Positions 1 through 5,291 of a DNA stretch of 5,291 nucleotides are shown here, piece after piece. A model generated the notes under the pieces. The model was not told the origin of the DNA. It worked only from the letters and a program-made list of their open reading frames with translations, and made no database searches. Source of the DNA: an uncultured Treponema sp. (GTDB lineage: Bacteria > Spirochaetota > Spirochaetia > Treponematales > Treponemataceae); assembly GCA_905372205.1 (NCBI GenBank), contig CAJPOH010000090.1, positions 1 to 5,291 of the forward strand. The letters run 5' to 3'. Within the stretch, counting starts at the first letter, position 1; each line of letters starts with the position of its first letter. The position numbers were made by a program, and so were the translations under genes.

Positions 1-6
1 CCCCCC
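1..6. repeat. Poly-C run at left edge, inside the receptor reading frame
   Basis: Six consecutive C bases open the window in an otherwise AT-rich sequence, and the run may continue upstream. In the receptor frame they encode Pro-Pro. Both other frames reach a stop soon after the run (TAG 18-20 and TAA 22-24), so a length change between the unseen start codon and this point would abolish the receptor. Only the visible six bases are certain. Confidence 0.5.
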
Positions 7-2113
7 GAGAATCAATTTAGCTAAAAAACGTTTTTCAATAAGGTCAAAACTTTTACTCATTTTTGGATTATTGGTTGTAGTATCTATCTTTATGCTAGGA
101 TTTTTGGCATTGAATATAGCAAGAAACGCAGTGGAAGAAAAAGTGATTGTTCACTTAAAAGATAAGGTTGAAGATACTGCCTCTATTATTGATAGCCGTA
201 TAAATGCATTGTTTCAATTTATAGAGGGAATTGCTAGAATGCCTATTTTTGTAGACGTTGAAAAAAGCTTTTTTGAAAAAGCAGAGGCTCTAAAGAATGA
301 AGTGAAGTATAATAATGTTTTGCATGATGGAGCTATAGCAGATATAAATGGAAATATGTATACATTGCAAAAACAAATTATTAATGCAAGTGATCGTGAT
401 TGGTATAAAAGTGGAATATCAGGGAAGAAGTTTTTGACAGATCCATATATTTCACGTTCTGACAACAAAATTATAATCACGTTTTCTGTTCCTATTTTTG
501 GAGAATCAAAGCAGGTTATTGGAGTGATGGGAGTTGCAATTCTTTCAGATTGGCTTTCAGATAGTATTAGTGATATTGTTGTAGGAAAAACAGGTGCTTG
601 TTATCTTGCTGACTCTCAAGGAACTATAATAGCAGATAGGGATAGAACCTTGGTTATGAATAGAACAAACGTTATTAATAATGCGAAAAAAGATGCTTCC
701 TTTGTTTCTGTTGCTGGCTTTTTAACGCATGCAATAGGTGCTGAAGTGAGTGAAATTGGTTACTACAACTATAAAGGCGATACCTATATAGGTTCTTATG
801 CAACTGTAAAATCTGCTAAGTGGACAGTGGTTGTGAGAGCTCCAACAAAAGAATTTCTTGGTAGCATACGAACTTTGCAAACTTCAATAATTATAATTGG
901 TTTTGTAATTTTTCTCATGTCTATTATAACTACCTTTATTATAGCTACTCGTATGGTGCTTCCTATTCAGAATACTGTTTTGGCATTGCAAGGAATAGCC
1001 CAAGGAGATGGAGATTTGACCGTTAGGTTGCCATTGCATGGAAATGATGAAGTAACCGATCTCGCTCTCTACTTTAACCAAACAATAGAAAAGATAGGGG
1101 TTTCTATAAAGGCAGTTGATAAGAACGCTCAAATGATGGAAGAAATTGGTTCAGAACTTGCTAGCAACATGACAGAAACTGCTTCGAGTGTGCATGAAAT
1201 TAGTTCAAATATTGATGGAGTTAAGCAACAAGCATTAACACAAGCTACTTCTGTAACAGAAACAGCTAGTACAATAGAAGAAATCACTCGCACAATTAAG
1301 CAACTAAACGCTAGCATAGAAAGTCAAACTGCAAGTGTGGCTCAATCTTCGTCTAGTATAGAAGAAATGGTTGCAAACATAAAAAGCATAACTGGCACTC
1401 TTGAAAGAAGTGATGTTTTAATAAATGAACTAGGTGAGGCTACAGCTGATGGTAAAGAAACACTAGCAAAATCAAATTCGGTAACGAACAAAATAGCAGA
1501 AGAATCAGGAGCTTTGATGGAAGCATCTAGCGTGATTCAACACATAGCAAGCCAAACAAACTTATTGGCAATGAATGCTGCAATTGAAGCAGCCCATGCA
1601 GGAGAGGCTGGAAAGGGTTTTGCTGTTGTAGCAGATGAAATAAGAAAGCTGGCAGAGGAATCTAGTACACAAGGAAAGACAATTACTTCAACATTGAAGC
1701 TTTTATCAGGTGAGATTGAAGGATTATCTTCATCGTCTAAAATTGTTGAAACCAAGTTTAATGCTATTTTTAGTTTGGCAGAAGAAGTTAAAGAGATGAG
1801 CCATCGCCTAACTGAGGCTATGAAAGAGCAAGAAAATGGAAGCAAAGAAGTTTTGACAGCTATTAAAGATATCAATTCTGTTACAAATGAAGTGCAACAA
1901 GGTTCAGCTGAAATGTTAAGAGGAAGTGAGGGGGTTGCACATGAAATGGAAAAATTAGATGGACTTACTCGAGTTATCACTGATAGTATGAATGAAATGG
2001 CTGCAGGAGCAGTGCAGATTAGTAATACAGTGCAAGAAGTTGCAGATATCAGTGAAAAAAACAAGATAAGCATACAAGGCTTAGTAAACGAGGTTAGAAA
2101 GTTTAAGGTGTAG
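2..2113 (+). CDS. Methyl-accepting chemotaxis protein with dCache sensor, 5'-partial
   Basis: Transmembrane chemoreceptor that would sense an extracytoplasmic ligand and control the CheA kinase through CheW. Residues are counted from the codon at nt 2; 703 codons are visible. The parts in order are TM1 (17-37), a dCache-type sensor (about 38-294, with R132-D-W134-Y135 and DPY at 147-149), TM2 (295-316), HAMP (about 317-367, with a DEVTDL segment), and a coiled-coil signalling domain to the C-terminus. The hairpin tip is [16 protein letters not shown], ending at E535, followed by [17 protein letters not shown]. There is no CheR-binding pentapeptide; the protein ends VRKFKV. The frame is open to the left edge with no usable start. 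TTG at 71 falls inside TM1 and would destroy it, so the gene begins upstream. The family is certain; the ligand is unknown. The next gene is a housekeeping gene with its own promoter, so an operon link is unlikely. Confidence 0.95.
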   Translation, partial: PPRINLAKKRFSIRSKLLLIFGLLVVVSIFMLGFLALNIARNAVEEKVIVHLKDKVEDTASIIDSRINALFQFIEGIARMPIFVDVEKSFFEKAEALKNEVKYNNVLHDGAIADINGNMYTLQKQIINASDRDWYKSGISGKKFLTDPYISRSDNKIIITFSVPIFGESKQVIGVMGVAILSDWLSDSISDIVVGKTGACYLADSQGTIIADRDRTLVMNRTNVINNAKKDASFVSVAGFLTHAIGAEVSEIGYYNYKGDTYIGSYATVKSAKWTVVVRAPTKEFLGSIRTLQTSIIIIGFVIFLMSIITTFIIATRMVLPIQNTVLALQGIAQGDGDLTVRLPLHGNDEVTDLALYFNQTIEKIGVSIKAVDKNAQMMEEIGSELASNMTETASSVHEISSNIDGVKQQALTQATSVTETASTIEEITRTIKQLNASIESQTASVAQSSSSIEEMVANIKSITGTLERSDVLINELGEATADGKETLAKSNSVTNKIAEESGALMEASSVIQHIASQTNLLAMNAAIEAAHAGEAGKGFAVVADEIRKLAEESSTQGKTITSTLKLLSGEIEGLSSSSKIVETKFNAIFSLAEEVKEMSHRLTEAMKEQENGSKEVLTAIKDINSVTNEVQQGSAEMLRGSEGVAHEMEKLDGLTRVITDSMNEMAAGAVQISNTVQEVADISEKNKISIQGLVNEVRKFKV

Positions 2114-2196
2114 TGTGATGGAATGGAAAGTTTCTTGTTATGTTAAAAAATCCCTTGTATACATTAATTTGATTTGTTAAAATGTGCACCTTAAAC
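2101..2196. repeat. 10-bp perfect inverted repeat bracketing the valS promoter
   Basis: GTTTAAGGTG (2101-2110) is exactly complementary to CACCTTAAAC (2187-2196). In RNA the pairing extends inward by one U-G (2111/2186) and one A-U (2112/2185). The left arm covers the last receptor codons and touches its stop. The right arm lies at the predicted valS transcription start. Only a transcript reading through from the receptor gene would contain both arms. It could be a long-range stem closing the receptor mRNA, an operator pair, or chance in AT-rich DNA. No compact hairpin with a T-tract, that is, no classical terminator, is visible after the receptor gene. Confidence 0.45.
2155..2183 (+). promoter_or_regulatory. 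Predicted sigma70-type promoter for valS
   Basis: A -35 box TTGTAT (2155-2160) and a -10 box TAAAAT (2178-2183) are separated by exactly 17 nt. Transcription would start near 2189-2191, giving a leader of about 36 nt that contains the Shine-Dalgarno site and the ATG at 2226. The start would fall after the alternative GTG at 2184, which argues against that codon. A leader this short cannot hold a T-box riboswitch. The region is AT-rich, so chance resemblance remains possible. Confidence 0.6.
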
Positions 2197-2215
2197 ATTT
2201 CAGAATCAAAAATGT

Positions 2216-2220
2216 AGGGG
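2216..2220 (+). promoter_or_regulatory. Ribosome binding site deciding the valS start
   Basis: AGGGG lies 5 nt before ATG 2226, a normal Shine-Dalgarno spacing. No comparable purine-rich site precedes the in-frame GTG at 2184, whose extra 14 residues do not resemble a ValRS N-terminus. The ATG at 2226 is therefore the preferred start. Confidence 0.7.
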
Positions 2221-2225
2221 TAGGT

Positions 2226-4961
2226 ATGCAAGAAGAATTGAAGGTAATCGAATTAGAAAAATCATATAATCCAAAAACCTTTGAAAATCATATATATAAA
2301 CTTTGGCTTGAAAAGAAAGTTTTTACTCCTAAAGATAGAGGGAAGGGAAAGACTTTCACTGTTGTTATGCCACCTCCTAATGTTACAGGGATCTTGCATA
2401 TAGGGCATGCACTAGATAATATTTTGCAAGATATCATTGTTAGATATAAGAGGATGTGTGGCTTTGAGACATTGTGGGTGCCAGGATGCGACCATGCAGG
2501 TATTGCAACTCAAAACGTAGTTGAAAAAAAATTAAGACAAGAAGGAATTGAACCTAAAACTTTAGAAAGAGAAGATTTTGTGAATCGCACTTTTGAAGTA
2601 GCAATGTCTCACAAAGAAATAATTCAAAAACAACTTCGCACTATGGGTGTTAGTGTCGACTGGGATAGGTTTCGCTTCACAATGGATGAGTCTTCTTCCA
2701 AAGCTGTGAGCGAGGTGTTTTGCACTCTCTACGAACAAGGGCTTATATATAAAGGAGAATATCTTGTTAATTGGTGTTCTTCTTGTGGCACTGCTTTGTC
2801 TGACGAAGAGGTAACACACGAAGATGAGACAGGGTTTTTATACTATGTTTTGTATCCATTAATAAACGAAAAAGATGAGATTATATCTCACGTTGAAATT
2901 GCAACAACACGTCCTGAAACAATGCTAGCAGACGTTGCTGTTGCATGCAATCCTGAAGACGAAAGATATAAAGATATAGTCGGGAAATCTCTTCTTCTGC
3001 CGATTGTAAACAAAAAGATTCCAATTATAGCAGACGCTTACGTTGATAAGGAATTTGGTTCTGGATTAGTGAAGATTACACCTGCACATGATAGAAATGA
3101 CTGGGAAGTTGGAAAAAGACATGGTCTTGAAGTTATCAATATACTAAATAAAGATGGAACTCTTAATAATAATGTTCCAGAAAAATATAGAGGACTAAGC
3201 GTAAAGAAAGCTAGAACTCTTATATTAAAAGATCTTGAAGAACTTAAATTATTGAAAGAAACAAAGAAATTAAAACATGCAGTGGGAAAGTGCTATCGTT
3301 GTGGTTGTATAATTGAACCATATCTTTCAAAACAATGGTTTGTAAAAATGGATAGTATGGCAGAAAAAGCATTGAAGGCTTGGGAAAAAGGAGAGATTGT
3401 TTTTCACCCCAAAAAGTGGGAAAACACATACACTCATTGGCTAAAAAATATTCGTGATTGGTGTATTTCACGCCAACTTGTTTGGGGGCATCGAATCCCT
3501 GTTTGGACATGTGAAGATTGCAAGGAAGTAATGGTCTCTCATACTAATATAACAGAGTGTAAAAAATGTGGCTCTTCTCATTTGAGTCAAGATGAAGATG
3601 TTTTGGATACATGGTTTTCTAGCTGGCTTTGGCCTTTTTCAACGCTTGGTTGGCCTCAAGGTTTACCTAACGAATGTGAAGCTCCAGATTATAAAAAGTT
3701 TTATCCAACAAATACACTTATTACAGGTTATGATATTATTTTCTTTTGGGTTTCCCGAATGATTATGTCTAGCTTGCATTTTACTCACCAAGTGCCTTTT
3801 CGTGATATCTATTTGCATGGACTTATTCGAGATAAAAAAGGTAGAAAGATGAGTAAGTCTTTGGGTAATGGGATTGACCCTCTTGTTGTGATTGATGAAT
3901 ATGGGGCGGATGCTTTAAAGTTTACTTTGTCTTTTTTGTGTGCACAAGGGCAAGATATTTTGATAGACATGGATACTTTTAAGGTGGGGTCTCGTTTTGC
4001 CAATAAAATTTGGAATGCAACACGCTATATTTTCTCTAATCTTGAAGGTCGTCATCTAGTTCCTGTAAAAAGGAGCGAACTCAAAGAAATAGAAAAATGG
4101 ATTATTCATTCTATAAATGAAACAGCTCGTAAAACTCGTGAAGCTTTGGAAGCCTATCGTTATAGTGAAGCATCTCAATTGGTTTATGAATTTTTTTGGA
4201 ATGATTATTGTGATTGGTATGTTGAGGGTTTAAAGCTTTCTTTTAAGGAAGAGGAATGCGAAAAAGATAGGGCAACGTCGGTCTATCTTTCTATTTTGGA
4301 AGAAGCCTTGCGTCTTTTGCACCCTTATCTTTCTTTTATTACTGAAGAACTTTATCAAAAACTACCTATTAATTGTGTGCAAGATTTTAATGATGAACCT
4401 TCTATTAAGCCACGCTTTGAGGTTTTGACGACTGCTGAGTACCCTCAATATGACGAGACTAGACGAGACGATGCTACATTTAAAAAGTTTTCTATGATGC
4501 AAAACATTGTTCGCATCATTCGTGCTTTGCGTCTCGATCTAAATATATCGCCAAGTGTAAAAGCAAAAGTGTATATTTCTTTAGAAAAAAATTCTGAAGC
4601 TATTCTTAAAAATGCTGATGAACGTCTCATTGAAATGCTTTCACGTTCTGAATATGTGAAGATATGGAAAGAAGACGGAAAACCAAATAATTCAATAGGT
4701 AGTGTTGCCTCAGGTTTTCAAGTGTTTATACTCATCGATGGAGATGTAAATATTGAAGACTTAAAGCAGAATTTCAACAAAAGACTAGAAGCTTTTGAAA
4801 AAGAAAAAAAGCAAATAGAAGGAAAGTTAGCCAATAAAGGCTTTATTGAAAATGCTCCTAGTGAAATTGTGGAAAAAGAAAAAATGCGACTTTTAGACAT
4901 TGAAACACAATCAAACGTTCTTTATTCATATCTTGAAGATCTGGATAGAATTGTTTTATAA
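2226..4961 (+). CDS. valS: Valyl-tRNA synthetase (ValRS)
   Basis: Cytoplasmic class I synthetase that activates valine with ATP, charges tRNA-Val, and edits Thr-tRNA-Val. From ATG 2226 it has 911 residues, normal for bacteria. The HIGH signature (58-61) follows PPPNVTG, and KMSKS is at 541-545. The CP1 editing domain has TTRPETM (227-233), then K283, T285, D289 and D292 with the spacing of the Thermus editing residues as I recall them. Two sets of cysteine pairs suit two zinc sites: C184/C187 with C356/C359, and C429/C432 with C445/C448. The anticodon-binding domain begins near F591, and a C-terminal coiled-coil arm spans about 840-911. All signature motifs are intact, so it should be functional. 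An in-frame GTG at 2184 would add 14 residues but lacks a ribosome site and lies upstream of the predicted transcript start. Arginine codons change from mostly AGA/AGG to mostly CGN after about nt 3297. Confidence 0.99.
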   Translation: MQEELKVIELEKSYNPKTFENHIYKLWLEKKVFTPKDRGKGKTFTVVMPPPNVTGILHIGHALDNILQDIIVRYKRMCGFETLWVPGCDHAGIATQNVVEKKLRQEGIEPKTLEREDFVNRTFEVAMSHKEIIQKQLRTMGVSVDWDRFRFTMDESSSKAVSEVFCTLYEQGLIYKGEYLVNWCSSCGTALSDEEVTHEDETGFLYYVLYPLINEKDEIISHVEIATTRPETMLADVAVACNPEDERYKDIVGKSLLLPIVNKKIPIIADAYVDKEFGSGLVKITPAHDRNDWEVGKRHGLEVINILNKDGTLNNNVPEKYRGLSVKKARTLILKDLEELKLLKETKKLKHAVGKCYRCGCIIEPYLSKQWFVKMDSMAEKALKAWEKGEIVFHPKKWENTYTHWLKNIRDWCISRQLVWGHRIPVWTCEDCKEVMVSHTNITECKKCGSSHLSQDEDVLDTWFSSWLWPFSTLGWPQGLPNECEAPDYKKFYPTNTLITGYDIIFFWVSRMIMSSLHFTHQVPFRDIYLHGLIRDKKGRKMSKSLGNGIDPLVVIDEYGADALKFTLSFLCAQGQDILIDMDTFKVGSRFANKIWNATRYIFSNLEGRHLVPVKRSELKEIEKWIIHSINETARKTREALEAYRYSEASQLVYEFFWNDYCDWYVEGLKLSFKEEECEKDRATSVYLSILEEALRLLHPYLSFITEELYQKLPINCVQDFNDEPSIKPRFEVLTTAEYPQYDETRRDDATFKKFSMMQNIVRIIRALRLDLNISPSVKAKVYISLEKNSEAILKNADERLIEMLSRSEYVKIWKEDGKPNNSIGSVASGFQVFILIDGDVNIEDLKQNFNKRLEAFEKEKKQIEGKLANKGFIENAPSEIVEKEKMRLLDIETQSNVLYSYLEDLDRIVL

Positions 4962-4967
4962 AATTTA

Positions 4968-5013
4968 AGGAGTCATTGATTAATTATTAGTAGCGAATTA
5001 ATTAGTGGCTTCT
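4968..5013 (+). promoter_or_regulatory. 18-bp stem-loop between valS and cmk
   Basis: Bases 4968-4985 pair with 4996-5013 along the full length, leaving a 10-nt loop (4986-4995). There are 14 Watson-Crick pairs and 4 G-U pairs, with no mismatch or bulge. It starts 7 nt after the valS stop. The bases after it (AATGCTATAC) contain no T-tract, so it is not a standard intrinsic terminator. It could stabilise or mark the valS mRNA 3' end, be an RNase III processing site, or attenuate read-through into cmk. Its 5' arm contains an AGGAG, which the fold would hide, but no credible gene follows that site. The stem is clear; the function is not. Confidence 0.65.
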
Positions 5014-5018
5014 AATGC

Positions 5019-5048
5019 TATACACAAGTGATAAATATATTGTATAAT
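5019..5048 (+). promoter_or_regulatory. Possible promoter immediately ahead of cmk
   Basis: A perfect -10 hexamer TATAAT (5043-5048) is preceded at 18 nt by TATACA (5019-5024), which matches the -35 consensus at four of six positions. The start would fall near 5054-5056, inside the Shine-Dalgarno site and only a few bases before ATG 5059. The product would be nearly leaderless. TATACA (5019-5024) and TGTATA (5041-5046) also form a 6-bp inverted repeat across the promoter. A chance TATAAT in AT-rich DNA is the main alternative. Confidence 0.4.
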
Positions 5049-5050
5049 AC

Positions 5051-5055
5051 GGAGG
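5051..5055 (+). promoter_or_regulatory. Ribosome binding site of cmk
   Basis: GGAGG ends 3 nt before ATG 5059, a strong core at short spacing. It would be used on transcripts reading through from valS. It would be mostly lost on transcripts starting at the TATAAT box at 5043. Confidence 0.75.
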
Positions 5056-5058
5056 ACT

Positions 5059-5291
5059 ATGGTTATAGCAATAGACGGACCTGCGGGGTCGGGTAAGAGT
5101 ACAATTGCAAAGTTGTTAAGTGAACACTATCACGCTATTTTTATGAATACTGGTAGCTTTTATAGAGCTTTGACTTACACTTTGTTACAAAAGACAAAGA
5201 AGGATAATACATCCATAGAGTCCCTAAGAGAAGAATATATAACTAATTTTACTAAAAACTTGAATATCAGCTATGAGAATGGTGATATTTT
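5059..5291 (+). CDS. cmk: (d)CMP kinase (cytidylate kinase), 3'-partial
   Basis: Cytoplasmic nucleoside monophosphate kinase that phosphorylates CMP and dCMP to their diphosphates with ATP, feeding CTP and dCTP synthesis. The visible 77 residues begin MVIAIDGPAGSGKSTIAKLL, an N-terminal beta strand followed by a Walker A P-loop (G7 to T15). The NMP-binding loop NTGSFYRALT (30-39) corresponds to the usual D-[ST]-G-x-x-YR segment, with Asn30 where most family members have Asp. Bacterial CMP kinases are usually about 220 residues, so roughly two thirds lies beyond the right edge, including the lid and the second set of CMP-binding residues. It follows valS by 97 nt in the same direction, and a stem-loop and possible promoter lie between them. 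The P-loop plus TGxxYR makes cmk much more likely than adenylate or guanylate kinase. Confidence 0.93.
   Translation, partial: MVIAIDGPAGSGKSTIAKLLSEHYHAIFMNTGSFYRALTYTLLQKTKKDNTSIESLREEYITNFTKNLNISYENGDI

Noticed and set aside
71..73. TTG as the start codon of the chemoreceptor
   Set aside because: The frame is open upstream to the window edge. The preceding codons encode a basic stretch (KKRFSIRSK) and the first part of TM1, so starting here would halve the membrane anchor. No ribosome site precedes it.
1586..1600. AAHAGE in place of AARAGE at the receptor tip (H532) as an unusual substitution
   Set aside because: I recall this as a common natural variant in many non-enteric chemoreceptors; the rest of the tip is canonical.
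1537..2073. 178-codon open frame on the - strand inside the receptor gene
   Set aside because: It is antisense to the conserved signalling domain. Its low-complexity Ser/Leu-rich translation mirrors the receptor's codon pattern, and it has no recognisable motif. The other - strand frames are rejected for the same reason.
2141..2182. Direct repeat TGTTAAAA at 2141-2148 and 2175-2182 as paired regulator sites
   Set aside because: Short, AT-only apart from one base, and the second copy overlaps the -10 box; no more than expected in this composition.
2114..2225. T-box or other aminoacyl-tRNA-synthetase leader riboswitch before valS
   Set aside because: The whole gap is 112 nt and the predicted leader about 36 nt, too short for a T-box. 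No T-box core sequence or terminator-antiterminator pair is seen.
4967..4990. AAGGAG followed by TTG ATT AAT TAT TAG as a tiny leader ORF
   Set aside because: Only four codons, a weak start codon, and the Shine-Dalgarno-like bases are part of a long stem. The sequence is better explained by the hairpin.
5015..5047. ATG-initiated 10-codon ORF between the hairpin and cmk
   Set aside because: No good ribosome site precedes it, it overlaps the TATAAT box, and its length is expected by chance.

Overview
The window is an AT-rich bacterial chromosome segment (roughly one third G+C by eye). It carries three genes on the + strand: the body of a transmembrane chemoreceptor, a complete valyl-tRNA synthetase (valS), and the first 77 codons of a (d)CMP kinase (cmk). 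The best guess for the source is a low-GC spirochaete (Treponema-like). The receptor's signalling arms measure 24 heptads each, which fits the long 48H class I associate with spirochaetes. The kinase has an NTGSFYRALT-type substrate loop resembling spirochaetal versions as I remember them. The region ahead of valS is too short for the T-box leader common in Firmicutes. This assignment is an inference of low to moderate confidence.

Layout: 1-2113 is the chemoreceptor, cut at its 5' end. Its reading frame is open to the left edge, and the only start-like codon nearby (TTG at 71) lies inside the first membrane helix, so the true start is outside the window. The window opens on a run of six C. 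The 112-nt gap 2114-2225 holds a good sigma70-type promoter for valS, a Shine-Dalgarno site, and a perfect 10-bp inverted repeat that brackets the promoter. valS runs from ATG 2226 to 4961. The 97-nt gap 4962-5058 holds an 18-bp stem-loop without a T-tract, then a TATAAT box unusually close to the cmk start. cmk begins at 5059 and leaves the window at the right edge.

The receptor is a sensory gene that appears to be transcriptionally separate from the valS-cmk housekeeping pair. valS charges tRNA-Val and cmk makes CDP/dCDP. They lie in the same direction and could be co-transcribed, with the intervening stem-loop and local promoter decoupling cmk from valS.

I see no mobile element, CRISPR array, tRNA or rRNA, and no clearly new multi-gene system. 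The points most worth following are the C-tract upstream of the receptor start, the altered ligand-pocket residues of its Cache domain, the strand-asymmetric hairpin before cmk, the near-leaderless cmk promoter, and a sharp change in arginine codon choice within valS.
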